From contig JAMWBK010000007.1 in the NCBI GenBank assembly GCA_029953675.1, forward strand, positions 1,426,001 through 1,490,000: a stretch of 64,000 bases of DNA. The letters run 5' to 3'. A program made the translations under genes and the position numbers. The DNA comes from Rhodosorus marinus. Taxonomy: Eukaryota > Rhodophyta > Stylonematophyceae > Stylonematales > Stylonemataceae. The notes under the pieces are model-generated. The model worked only from the letters and a program-made list of their open reading frames with translations, searched no databases and had not been told where the DNA came from. Positions 1 to 11,235 of this stretch are shown one piece after another; position 1 is the first letter of the stretch; the number at the start of each line of letters is the position of its first letter.

Positions 1-1
1 G

Positions 2-1543
2 ATCAATCAGGGGGAGAGATCAGCGGTTCCCCTTGCGACCGAAACAGTGGAGGCAACGCCTTCCATATCAACCGCTGTGAAGCGTCTGCGGTTGACTTCC
101 GTGGAGAAAAATCTCAAGTCCGAGTCCTGGTCCTCGCTCTGGACAACGTACGACAATGACAATGAGACCAAATCAAGTGCGACTGAATCTCCAGAGCTCT
201 CGCGGCACACGCTTGCTGATCCGGCGGACAGCATTCCGGAGGTCGGAGTTAACGACCTGTTCCAGGAAAGCAAGAGCCAAGGTGGTCAGGAGATCTGCGG
301 GTCAAGTCCGGAAAGAGAAGAACGGGGGAGCAACGGCTATGGAAATGGACAGAAGCAAACAGATTCGTCGGCAGACAATGCACCTATTGCAGCCGCCGTA
401 CTGCAGGATGAGAAGCGAAGAGACGAGAACGGGAACCGGGATGATCTGGAGACACCGACGGCAACACCGTCTGTTCTTAATTCGATGACGGATTCGGTGG
501 TTCAGGTCAACGACAAGCAGTTTTTGAGGCTGGAGATGGTGGGCCGAGGGGGATCGTCCAAGGTATACAAGGTGATGGGACCGGACAGGAAGATCTACGC
601 CTTGAAGAAAGTGAGAATCGGTAAAAAGGACCAGAGCACGATCTCGAGCTACGCCAACGAGATCAAGCTGCTTATGAGGCTACGCGGGAAACCGCATATT
701 GTACAGCTATTTGACGCGGAAGTGCGCGAGGAAGCGGGCCTGATTTATGTGGTTATGGAGTTTGGCGATATCGACCTCGCCAGGCTGTTGTCAAGAGGTC
801 GAGGAAAGCCCGTGAACAGCAATTTTCTTAGATTGTATTGGCAGCAGATGCTGGAGGCCGTGCACACGATTCATGAGGAAAGAATCGTACATGGAGACCT
901 GAAGCCGGCCAACTTTCTGCTCGTCGAAGGAGCACTGAAGCTCATTGACTTTGGTATTGCGAAAGCAATACAGAATGATGATACCACTAACATTGTGAGG
1001 GATTCTCAAGTAGGAACACCTAACTACATGTCTCCGGAGGCACTTCTCTGTGCCCCGGACGGCTCTTCTACTGAGGTTCCCACTGGCCCGAGTGGTCGTA
1101 AGAAGTACAAGCTTGGAAGGGCATCCGATATATGGTCGCTGGGATGTATTCTGTACCAGATGGTTTCTGGGAGAACACCTTTTGCACACCTGAGCATGAT
1201 CCAGAAGCTCCACAGCATAACGGATCCGAGCTACGAGATACAGTTCCCACCCATTCGAAATGCATACCTCCTTGAAGACCTTCGAAAGTGCTTGCAGCGA
1301 GATCCGATGAGAAGGCCCAGCATTCCGGAGCTGCTTAGAAGCCGGTTTCTTTTCCCAGACCAGAGAATGGCGACTGCAGAGGATGAGATGGCTTCAAGAG
1401 CCAGGGGTGTCAACGCGCAAGGCGAGGTTTCGAGGGACATGCTTTCCTCTATTCTAGAACAGCTTCGCTCGATGAACGTCAATATTCCGGCAAAGGTCCT
1501 CAACGATCCAGCGCTAATCGACGAGCTCTTGTCCCGGCTATAA
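2..1543 (+). CDS. MPS1: MPS1/TTK spindle-checkpoint kinase, 5' partial
   Basis: C-terminal part of a dual-specificity kinase of the MPS1/TTK family, which acts at kinetochores in the spindle assembly checkpoint. The frame is open from base 2 with no ATG before the conserved part, so the true start lies to the left of the window. About 160 residues of hydrophilic, Ser/Glu-rich sequence precede the kinase domain. The domain shows the glycine loop GRGGSSKVYKV, the VAIK-type lysine in YALKKV, the catalytic loop HGDLKPANFLL, the DFG motif in LIDFGIAKAI, and the activation segment DSQVGTPNYMSPEA. HGDLKPANF and the DTTNI..DSQVGT..YMSPEA pattern are diagnostic of MPS1 rather than other kinases. A tail of about 60 residues follows and the protein ends in DELLSRL. 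No intron is seen in this part. Confidence 0.9.
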   Translation: MNQGERSAVPLATETVEATPSISTAVKRLRLTSVEKNLKSESWSSLWTTYDNDNETKSSATESPELSRHTLADPADSIPEVGVNDLFQESKSQGGQEICGSSPEREERGSNGYGNGQKQTDSSADNAPIAAAVLQDEKRRDENGNRDDLETPTATPSVLNSMTDSVVQVNDKQFLRLEMVGRGGSSKVYKVMGPDRKIYALKKVRIGKKDQSTISSYANEIKLLMRLRGKPHIVQLFDAEVREEAGLIYVVMEFGDIDLARLLSRGRGKPVNSNFLRLYWQQMLEAVHTIHEERIVHGDLKPANFLLVEGALKLIDFGIAKAIQNDDTTNIVRDSQVGTPNYMSPEALLCAPDGSSTEVPTGPSGRKKYKLGRASDIWSLGCILYQMVSGRTPFAHLSMIQKLHSITDPSYEIQFPPIRNAYLLEDLRKCLQRDPMRRPSIPELLRSRFLFPDQRMATAEDEMASRARGVNAQGEVSRDMLSSILEQLRSMNVNIPAKVLNDPALIDELLSRL

Positions 1544-4187
1544 ACTAAAATTGAAAGAAAACGAATACTGCTTTATAAGATCTACGAGGTCTGATTCTCA
1601 CCAGTCCCCTTGGTCGCCACGCTATAGGTGGGAGTTCTCAGAACGTCCACTCAACAGAGAAGCTGACAACATCTCGTGGGACAAGAACTGTGGCTTGTCC
1701 CAATGTTGGGCACTTACGGATGAGAGGATGCCCTGACTAGCTCAAAGGGCCCTACCTCGGAGTTGGTTTCGCAGCTGCCAATGAAACTTTTCACCGCTTA
1801 GTTTATCAATTTACTGAACTAGACAGGTAACGACGTTGGTCCGAACGGTGCCACTCTCCAGGAATGTTGTCCAAACTCCGAAACAAGAGCTTCCTTCTTC
1901 TCATATCCGACTCCGATTTCAGGTCAAGCTGAGAAGACCCCCCGATCTGACACATTCTGGTCGGTTTGAAACATATTTCTGCCCGGCTAGAGCCCCTCTG
2001 TGGGATCACTCACTTCACTGGCAACAGAGAGCTCTCAGCTGCCTCTGATCAGCAGCGCCTATTTTCTGCATGAGGATTATTCTCCTTCACCTATGCGCGT
2101 CGTAGGGGGAAGCCCCTGGAAATAGCTGTGGCCAAAATGAACTGTCCGAAATAAGGTACTAATGCGCTGCTGATCTTCAGTACAGACCGAGGAGCTTCTA
2201 ATGAGATGCAATCGTATAGTATGAGGACAGAGCTCCACCTATATACCCAGCCGAGTAGTATTCGGCATATATCAAACCTTGTGGGCAATGACCTGCTCCT
2301 CGTGATCATTGGCTTGGATGTCGAACTCATAAGTCCGCTCGAGGGAGCCGATCTTGATTTGTTGAAGTGCGAGAATTTTACCCGCTGTAGATCTTTGAGT
2401 TGGACAATGTTGCGGTTGAGAAACATACAATTCAGGACGTTCGTGTCGTCCCCGAAGAAGAACGATGGGTACGAGCAGTTGACTCAACTGGGGCGGAAGA
2501 TCGGACTCTCCGGAAGTCCGGACGAAGCGGAGCTTGAGAAAGTGCCGAATCAACACCCAGATTCTGAGTATTGCGCTCGCTTTACTTGTCCAGAGTTTAC
2601 TTCTCTTTGTCCAGTTACTGGTAAGCTTGCTTGATTCAAGTCATCGAGAGTGTATGAAACAGCAAGTTTTGCTAATCCTCTGCGGCGGGTGACCGGCCTT
2701 GATCAGGTCAACCGGACTTTGCCCATCTTGTGATCGACTACGTCCCATCGAAGTGGCTTCTTGAATCGAAATCTCTCAAGCTCTATCTTCATTCATTTCG
2801 CAACCATGGGGACTTTCACGAGGCGTGCACCGTCGCCATCGGCAAGCGAATTGAAGACTTTGTCAAGCCGAAATGGCTGAGGATCGGCGGTGAGTTAACG
2901 CCTGGAACTTCCGTGCATTTAGACAAGCTTCATCTAATTCATACGGCTTTTTGCTGCGCTCCGCCATGTGCAGGATATTGGTACCCACGGGGTGGTATAC
3001 CCATTGATGTTTTTTTCCAGGTGGGTGCGAAGCCCAAGGGCGTTTGGGTTCCAGATCAAGGAGTCCCACCCTACCGAGGAAGAGGATAAGGCTACCCGAA
3101 ATGTTGATCCACTCCCGCAGGGAAAGTGCTCTCCCCAAGCCGCGATGGGATAGTAGCCCTCCTTGATCGTCCAAACTTCCATCTCAAATTAAACGCCGGC
3201 GACGACAGATACCCTGCTATGGGGTGGCAGAGGAGGCGTGTAGGCGACGAGACTGGATCAAGACTTCTACACATTCGATTGGGATGGTGGTTTGGCGATC
3301 CAGTAGTCCGTGAATGTCACCAGCTAAACTGTCTAGTGGATCGAATCGACGGAGTTGTACTTGTAGAAGAGCGTAAGGTCAGCGACCACTGGGCATTTTA
3401 GATTGTTGTGCGGGAGGACAGGGTTCTCCTCGAATTATGTTTATCTTTGATCACCTATTTTCAACTATAATCCGATACAAGTCACTTGTTTTGAAATAAT
3501 AGTAGTCCTACGAATATCGCCAGCCGAACAAGCAAAAGCCCTCAGAAGCAAGTCCATCTTAGACTTCTGACGACATGCTCGTCCGAGGGAGAGACGCACC
3601 GGGTCAGCACCGCAAGCCCATAGACAATGCCCCTAGTGGACAATTTCGCTTCGCTGGTACACCCGTTGACCTCATCGAACTACTAAGCTTTGTGGCTAAT
3701 GCACCTTTGGAAAGATTCCTCCGACATAAACAGCCGCGCTGAATAATTCATGGGGTTTTGCTCGAAATAATAGTAGTCCTACGAATCGCGCGAGCCGAAC
3801 ATGCACAAGCCCTCAGAAGCAAGTCCATCTCAGACTTCTGTGAGTTGCTCGCCCGAGGGAGCGACGCACCGTGTCAACACCGTAAGCCCATAGACACGCC
3901 CCTAGTGGACAATCCCGCTTCGCGCTTTGACTGGTACTCCCATCGACCTCTTCAAACTACTAAGCTTTTTGGCCAATGGGAAAGATTCCTCCGACACAGA
4001 CAGCCGCCCTGAACAATTCATGGGTTTTGAGTTCGGACACGAACGGAGAACCGAGCTCGGGTGTGAAGACTGTGTTACATATCAAGGCGCCCAACCGTGC
4101 TTCCCACAGCTCCAGCCCACGCGAGAGCAGAAGGCTGGCAAATGAACAGCCCATATAAAACTTGACGTCATTATGCCAGCGAGGACG
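1544..4187. other. gene-poor interval
   Basis: No coding exon that I can support. Several open frames of 60-140 codons exist on both strands (for example 2206-2634 plus), but none resembles a known family and they overlap one another. The clearest structure is the diverged tandem duplication at 3493-4029. The interval lies between the 3' ends of two convergent genes, so 2.6 kb is unexpectedly long for spacer DNA here and it may hold a dead gene. Confidence 0.5.
3493..4029. repeat. diverged tandem duplication, unit about 270 bp
   Basis: Two head-to-tail copies start at 3493 and 3764, both with GAAATAATAGTAGTCCTACG, and run to about 3760 and 4029. They share long blocks such as GCCCTCAGAAGCAAGTCCAT, CATAGACA and GGAAAGATTCCTCCGACA. 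They differ by scattered substitutions and small indels. Fragments of matching protein text appear in both copies, such as GTPVDLIELLSF and GTPIDLFKLLSF, but in shifted frames with stops. This suggests a duplicated and decayed coding segment. Confidence 0.75.
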
Positions 4188-5954
4188 CTATCGTTTCGAG
4201 GACGCTACTGTGACCTTCATCGTCCGGCCATCCTCGACAGCAATCTCGAAAGTCTCTCTAAATGCTGCAGCTCCGTCCCACGACATCTTCTGTTCGTCCC
4301 CAAAACTGCTATCCACGGTGATCCGCAGGGTCACCTGCTCCCCAGAGTGCAGAGCGGCAGTCATCGGGAAGGCCGCAACACTTGGAGGCAAATTCTGCAC
4401 CTGCAATCTAAGTGGGACCATACCAGTATTCTTGACTGCGAGGTTCATTTCTGCTGCTCTTTGCCGTCTGTAACGAGGCAACCGAAGCCAGTCGGAGCCA
4501 AGCCTTATCTCAGGCACGAGACTCTCGTACACCTCCCTATAAACACGCGTCCGCTGCGATTCGTCAACCTTCTTCACCTTGACGAGGAACTGCGCAAAGA
4601 CGGGCCGATGATCTGATCCCCAAATCAAGCTCTTCTCGTAGTCCAGGCACTGCATAACCGTGTTTTTCTCCTTTGCCGCCGTATTGGAGCCCAGAAGGTG
4701 GGGGGCTGTACGCCACAGAATTCTATCTGTCCACGACGGAGGCCTCTTGGGGATTCCGTCCTTCCCCACCTCGTATCCCTCTCCAGCCTTTCTAGTCTTG
4801 TAAGTTGGAGCGAATACAATGGGCGCCTCTCGGAAGCCCTCGAAAAGAGTATCATCTCCGGCGCGCTCTGTCACAAACTGGTCCTGGGCGAAAAGCTTAC
4901 CAAATTCGTTCTGGCTGATGGCCTTCAGAACGCTCGCCGAGTCCATATCAATCCGGTAGTTCAAATCGCCCAGCCAAAGCACAATGTCATGCTCACAAAT
5001 CGATTTCGGGTTCACTACTGCTCTCGGAAGGTCCTCTTCCCCCTCGTCCTTTACAAAGAAGATCTTGCGCAGGATTTCTCTATAGTCCTTGTTTCTGCGG
5101 GCCACGCTATCCTGCTGCGCAGCTAGGTGGCATGCTACGCAACAAAAAGACGTCTCGTTTATTTGAAATCGAACGCAAACGGCGCCCTTGTTGCCACCAG
5201 CACTCATGAAACCCGTACCAGCCTCCATGACCACGAGGTCGCGCACGTCGTGCAGGAGCGGTGCTCGGACGAAAACAAGCAGCACGATTCCTACCATCTG
5301 TTTTTCACAAACTCGAACGTAATCCCCTTCTCGCGAAAGAGCTGTGCCTATGTGCTCAGACCAACGTTTTCCACTTAATGGATTCGTAATCAGGGCGCTC
5401 ACACTCTTCAAAGGTTGGACCTCCTGAAGCCCTACAACATACACATCGCTCTTCCTCCCGTTCACAAACAACCAATCCTTGAGGTCCATCGTCGGCTCAG
5501 CAGCGCACACGTTCCACGTTCCCGCGAAAACGGTGAGGTTTTGATACTGGGTGAACTCTGCCTCGCGTTCCACAAACTGGCGAGAAACCCATTCTCTGCG
5601 ACCACGAGGAGAACCAAGCGGGTCGCTCGTGTCTGATAATCCTTCCATGGAGAGGGGAGACATTACCACACTATCTCCAAGAGACGGCTGCTTCCTCTGC
5701 CGGTCAATCGGCTCAGTTCTGGGTATACCGTTGGGTAGCCCCTTGATGGGCATCTGCTCGAAGAGTTCAGTCGACACTCCCGAATCTCTCAAAGAATCTG
5801 AAAAAGCCTCCGACATGCCATATCTCATCCTACTCGAAGAGCTACTCAACGGCGCCCATTCCGAAATCCTACTCAATTCCTCTTCCAAAAGAAGCTCCGA
5901 TGCTACAACCGAATCACGTGATACTCCAGGTCCTATATCTTCGCTAGCCAACAT
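4188..5954 (-). CDS. inositol polyphosphate 5-phosphatase with C-terminal ASH-like domain
   Basis: Predicted Mg-dependent 5-phosphatase that removes the 5-phosphate from phosphoinositides or inositol phosphates, probably at internal membranes. The IPPc domain shows, in order, FAGTWNVCAAEP, VGLQEVQPL, GGNKGAVCVRFQ, HLAAQQDSV, WLGDLNYRI, FAPTYK, PSWTDRILW and SDHRPVFAQF, covering the catalytic Asn, Glu, Asp and His positions. A C-terminal beta-rich stretch of about 110 residues beginning near LPRYRRQRAAEMNL looks like the ASH domain of OCRL/INPP5B; no RhoGAP domain follows, so the architecture is shorter than OCRL. The frame is open upstream to 6095 but contains no ATG before 5954, which is chosen as start (588 residues). 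An upstream spliced exon cannot be excluded. Confidence 0.85.
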   Translation of the reverse strand: MLASEDIGPGVSRDSVVASELLLEEELSRISEWAPLSSSSSRMRYGMSEAFSDSLRDSGVSTELFEQMPIKGLPNGIPRTEPIDRQRKQPSLGDSVVMSPLSMEGLSDTSDPLGSPRGRREWVSRQFVEREAEFTQYQNLTVFAGTWNVCAAEPTMDLKDWLFVNGRKSDVYVVGLQEVQPLKSVSALITNPLSGKRWSEHIGTALSREGDYVRVCEKQMVGIVLLVFVRAPLLHDVRDLVVMEAGTGFMSAGGNKGAVCVRFQINETSFCCVACHLAAQQDSVARRNKDYREILRKIFFVKDEGEEDLPRAVVNPKSICEHDIVLWLGDLNYRIDMDSASVLKAISQNEFGKLFAQDQFVTERAGDDTLFEGFREAPIVFAPTYKTRKAGEGYEVGKDGIPKRPPSWTDRILWRTAPHLLGSNTAAKEKNTVMQCLDYEKSLIWGSDHRPVFAQFLVKVKKVDESQRTRVYREVYESLVPEIRLGSDWLRLPRYRRQRAAEMNLAVKNTGMVPLRLQVQNLPPSVAAFPMTAALHSGEQVTLRITVDSSFGDEQKMSWDGAAAFRETFEIAVEDGRTMKVTVASSKR

Positions 5955-8900
5955 CGGAGTCCAACATTCAATACAACAAAATGAGAAAAACCTCTCCCAC
6001 CCACCCTCCGCTCTCAACAACCTCAGAAACGCTCGCACCCCCACCACCGCCTTGTACGAAGACTCAAAAAACTTGACTCTTTCACCTTCACCAACTCATC
6101 GGACTTCCCACCTACACAAATTAGCCCCTACGCTCCTTCTCTCCCGCAATGTCACATGTCCTCAACCAGCTAAAAAAAAGTTCATGCAGAATCGCTCCGA
6201 AACCCGACTCCAAACCTTTCTCATCCCAGGCCAAACACGAAACCCACCGCCTCTGCCCCTTTGAACGCGAAACCTCTCAACGGAGCTGGAAAAAAAAAAA
6301 AAGAAAACCCAACCCAATTCCGTCAAACAACAAAAAAAATAAGGAATCCTCCAGAAATGCGAAACAAATTATTAAAAACAAAAGAAACAATAGTACAATG
6401 GTCATCCATACATACCATACACGACACCCAACCCCAGATTCCAACACCCCCTCCCCCCCCCCCTCCCCTCCTTCGCCTTTCCCTCGCTCCCTCTTCTTCT
6501 CCCTCCGGTCCATTTGGTTATTGAGAAGCCCTCATTGCAAAAGCCCGATTCTGCAAAATATTCACAAATTAAATTCCAATTCTGGAATGGCCATCATTTT
6601 TTCCCAACCTCCAATTCCCCCCTCCCCCTTTCACGTTGACATTTCCTTTTCATCTGTCTGCTTCATCTACCCCTTTTCATAGTAAACCAACACCCCTAAG
6701 CCCCTTTCCGTTTAGAACTAAAAGCATAATATTTTGGAAAAATAAGAACCTTTTCCAGATATTGTATTTTCTTTCACCCCCCCAGGACATTAAGCGCACA
6801 CACCCCTGCACTTTTTCATTTGCTCTTTTCCGATCGCCAAAAAGAAAAAATCGTTTCTATAAATAGAAGTTGGTCGTGGCTTTGATTTGGTAAAGAGCGT
6901 TATGCGTTTTTTGACGTTTTCGGCGTTTTTAGGGGTGGCCGGAATGAGAAAAAATTGGAACAAATAAACTGTTAGTATCAAATCCGTAAGTAAAATATTT
7001 CCTTTTTTTAACTGGCAAAGCTACTACCGACTCTTCGTCACAGGATACTGAACAGGGGGGGGGGAGAAGGAAGAGTAGTCCGCTTTTATAGGAACAAGCT
7101 GTGGGGGTAGGGCGGGAGGGCTTAACTAAAGGGAACGGGAAAGGACAGCTGTTCGAACGTCCCAAATAGATCATTTTTCACGAAAACTTTACTGTAACTG
7201 ATGTTTGGGTCTCCTTCAAGAAAGTTTATTATAAACATAGGGGGAAGCAAAATCTCAAAAAAAAAATTTATTGTCGGATACTAGAAACTAGGCAAATGGG
7301 GTGCTTGCGTTTTTCCGAAAGTACACTAAAAGCAACCACCTTCTTAAGCACTATTGGTCAACGGAAGCATATTCCAATCAAAAACTTATCCAAAACCAAG
7401 CAGCATTCCCATTTTGATGGAGTTGGCGGTATGTGCAGTTTCTCGAAATCTCCAATTTTTTCAAAATAATAATATTGAATCCCATAGATTGAGGGCGCTT
7501 GCACAGAAGATGAGAATATGTCAGCAGGAACAGCAAGGGGTGAAATTGAGTTTTTTTGAGAAGGACAAGTTGTTTTCATATAATTTTTAGATCAAAAAGT
7601 CATTTTCCCTGTTCTCGTTCAAGGGGGAATAACAGGCTGAGATTGATTGTCGCGCCTCGTCCCCCACGTTGATCCGCTCTGAGAATCGGAAGTGTCTAGG
7701 AAAACACGCCATCCACACTTTTTTTTTCTTCCATACGAAAGCATTAAAAAAAAGAAAACAAAGCAAAACAAATAGCACAAGTAGTGTTCAATTCTCCTAA
7801 GAGGTGCAGCGCTGATTCTTTGTTAAAGAATCAGAAAATTATGGGTTTCTTCAGCTACCAGTAGCGCATACAAAAAGGCTCCCGTTCAATTATGCTCAAA
7901 CCCATAACAGGTGGAACACTTTCAGCGCGAGGAAAACATTTTTGCTCTCAACTTCAGATAATGACTGAATTTTGATCAATCAACTACGCAGATCTCGTTT
8001 TTCTTCAATTTTTAAGGGGATCAAGTATTTTGCTGCTATGGCTATTTTAGGTACCAAGCCGATGAATCCAAAGTTGCCCTGATCAGCTATTATTTCTCTT
8101 GTTTTTTGGAAGGGTCTGATTTGTTGAACAAAAATATTGAAAATGTTCTATTTTGAGGTGTTTTGAGACCTGGGTGGATGAATTGTTTTCGTCATTTGTT
8201 CTCAATTGGATGTCCCATTCTGTGCTTGCACTCCCAACCGGTTGTTTGATGGGGATGGCATGCCGGTGGGGGAGACGACAACTCAAGTAACTCAAGTGGG
8301 AAGCGGATTTTTTTTATGTGAAAAAACACACAAAGGAAACAGAATATCGTTTGTCCGGTTTTTGCAGCAGGGACCCATTCCACGTAGTGTGCCGATCAGC
8401 TTTCGCGCCTTGGGTGGCGGCGAGTTCACATCCGTAACTATGTTCATTAAAATGTATGGAATAAGCTACAGTCTCGCAACCTCTCGAGTGGATTGCCGAG
8501 GAACTCCCCTAACCAACAGATCGAACTTGGTTTCCCAGCACAGTCGAAAAATAAATCCGGGCTGGTCTGGAAACCATGCCTTTCGCCTTTTTTGAACAAC
8601 GAAAGGAAATCTGTCTGCCGATCAGTGATCCGACTAAGAGTATAATAGGGACGAATGCATCAGCGTCCGGCCTGCAGGGGAGAAGGAAACCCTTTCAAGA
8701 TCACTTCAGCCCGAACAATCACAGATCGCGCCCGTCATGTTGCTCCAGTAAGGTGGAAGGTTCCAAAACGTTTGTGCAAATATTTTCCAATCCATTTTGT
8801 TTTGGAAGGTTGCCACTTTCATCTTCTTTTTTTGGTCGCACGTGCTTGCTGATATTCAAATGTGGCTTCGGAGTGGTACGGGCACTGTTTGGAAGCCAGA

Positions 8901-10387
8901 AGATGCACGGAGTTCCCAGGGCCTACTTTGGGATTCCCGAACTTACCTTTGAGATACCGGAAAAACAAAGGTCAATTTACTGTTGACTTATCTGTCTAGG
9001 AACCTTGGATCGTCCAAGAGGCGCAAAGCTTCCTTCAACTTCATGCGAAGGCTCCAAACCCGCTACGAACGTGGCTAGGAGCAACATCGTCCTGATTATC
9101 ATGTACTGGGACACGGAACAGGATACAGACGACACATCATGCACGGTAGGGCGTTTGCTGGGGGGAAGGGGGAGCGGGTTATCTGTCTTAGGAGCAGGCG
9201 GTAGCCAAATCGAAGACTAGCTCTCCGCTGGATGAACTGTGCACGACACAACGGAATCTAGAACGGCCATGAAAAGTACCAAGAAAACAGATAGCCACGT
9301 GCTTTTCGTCTTTGAACGTTTGCGTTTTTTTTCTGTCAGAGAAAGGCTTTATATCCGCGGGAAACTGATCTATGCAGGACCTTGACTGAAGAATGACGTG
9401 CCGATACGGACTGCTGTACACTGTCTCGCCAAGGGGGGGGTGTCGGCCCTCGAAATTTGTGGACGGAGGGATGTGGGGGTGAGGGGAGGGGCCTCTTTTA
9501 AACCATCGTCATCATCATCATCATCATGCGTTCTAAACACTGTCAGCGGCCACTTTGTAGATTCCCGAAATTTCTCTGCCTTTTGGGTAGATGAGTACTG
9601 CTACGTTCGAAGATGAGCTTCAACTACGGGAGAATTACAGTCAGTCTGCTCCCCTCTTTATGAAGACGTACGCAACCAGCTATCATGCAATGAGGGTCCT
9701 GAAACCAACCACCGAAGCAAACTGAGTGCTTAGGGAGTTTCCTAAACCCTCGAAACAAGAGCCGGTAGAACTCAGACCCGCAGATGTTCTAGGCTACCGA
9801 CCTGAACACCATTCCAGGACATTGCCGACGGAAAAAAAAGGTAAACCCCAACAGGCCAAAAAAAAAAAATCCTTAGGCCACGCGTCAATAAATAACTCGT
9901 CAGTAAAAAGACACGCGGACACAAACAATTCGTTTTAAAACATTTGAAATTTACAAAGTTCTCGGATGTCGTCGACGACGACGACCCTCAAAACCAAACT
10001 CCCAAATAGCACCCCAGCCCTAATCGTCGAACACTTTCCCACGGGTACTATAGAGCCTCTTTTTTGTCCTCCCTCTCCCTCGAAATCGTACATTAAATTA
10101 AAATTATTTAATATATTAGTCAAAGAAAACATTTGTGGAAGTTGTTAAATACGGAGTAGACTATGACCCTCCAAAATCGTTTGGTGATGTTTTGTACCCC
10201 CCCTCATGAATTTGTTTATATTATTGGCAAGTTCGGTGCTAATGTGAACGACTGCGGGTTTTGAGGATGAAGGAAATGGTGACGATCGTTCGGGGAGAAG
10301 GTCTGGGTATGTGCGTGGGGCAGTGTAGGTTTAGGGCTGGTTTTTGTATTTGTATTTTTTTGTGTTTTTTTTGTGAAAACCTTCACG
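5955..10387. other. long gene-poor interval between divergent genes
   Basis: I find no credible coding exon in this 4.4 kb. It begins with the upstream region of the minus-strand phosphatase and ends at the eL30 start. Content: an A-rich stretch near 6285-6400; a C/T tract at about 6445-6510 (nearly pure pyrimidine on the plus strand); AT-rich DNA from 6520 to about 8000; a run of ten G at about 7057; a short (ATC)n microsatellite at 9504-9527. Open frames such as 8206-8595 plus have no family resemblance and no supporting splice pattern. A tiny or non-coding gene could be missed here. Confidence 0.5.
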
Positions 10388-10849
10388 ATGGCGAAGAAGT
10401 CGAAGAAGGGAGGGGATAACATTGCCTCGCGGCTGAGCTTGGTCATGAAGAGTGGGAAGTATACGTTCGGGTACAAGACGACGCTGAAGATGATGAGAAC
10501 TGGAAAGGCCAAGCTTATCTTGGTGTCAAATAATTGCCCGAGGAAGTCGGAGTTGGAGTACTATGCGTTGCTGTCTAAGGTTATTTTCTATCGGTTCAAT
10601 GGAAGTAAGTGTCCCAATATTCCTTCGCGACGAGGGTAGTTACGACCAGGCTCGGGATCTAGGCTCTCGTTCTGGATGACCTCAAGATGACTAATGCGGT
10701 GTGTGCTATGTTCTTTCGATCGTTCTGCAGCGAATATCGAACTAGGAGCTGCTTGCGGAAAGCTTTACAGAGCGTCATGCTTGAGCATTATGGATGCAGG
10801 AGACTCGGACATTATCAAGGCCATTGAAAGCGGTGGAGCCTCAAGCTGA
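10388..10849 (+). CDS. RPL30: 60S ribosomal protein eL30
   Basis: Cytosolic large-subunit ribosomal protein eL30, two exons: 10388-10604 and 10731-10849. The first exon carries the signature [20 protein letters not shown] and [16 protein letters not shown]; the second carries [19 protein letters not shown] followed by [13 protein letters not shown]. The intron (126 bp) starts GTAAGT, ends TTCTGCAG and has a CTAAT-like branch site at about 10690. Splicing gives FNG-T-NIELG and matches the family without a gap. The predicted protein is 111 residues, the usual family length. The start is the first ATG, followed by a lysine-rich AKKSKKGG N-terminus. Confidence 0.96.
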
Positions 10850-11235
10850 GCTGCTATTGAATAACTTTTTGTGAATTGAAAGGTCCTGCTAAGTAAACAT
10901 TTGGAACAAAGATAAGAATCTTCTAGCCCACGCGAAGAGACCGAACCATTCGTTTGTTCAAACGTTTTCGGTATCGAAAGCACGTCGTGCTTGGAGACCG
11001 CTTTTAGTTTGAGCAACGGTTAGCGTTGCCGACGGGGAGCTAGCAGTCATGAACCGCAGCAGGGATGCCAATTGCAATGGCATTGGAGGTTCGGGGAGGG
11101 GTGTTCGGTTTGAATGATGTAGGGGTTTTACTTTCGCAAAAGTTGTACGTATCCGAGATGGACAAATTTAGTTAGCAGGGAGTCGACCAATTCATTAGGC
11201 ACAGAGAACGTTGTGTCCGAGGGGGACCCTTTAGA
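10850..11235. other. convergent intergenic spacer
   Basis: Spacer between the 3' ends of eL30 (plus) and the oxygenase (minus). It presumably holds both 3' untranslated regions. No further gene or repeat is seen. Confidence 0.6.

Noticed and set aside
4173-4616. 147-codon plus-strand frame overlapping the 5-phosphatase
   Set aside because: Antisense to a conserved IPPc/ASH coding region; no homology.
8206-8595. 129-codon plus-strand frame in the long gene-poor interval
   Set aside because: No family resemblance, no nearby splice partners, and composition like the surrounding spacer.
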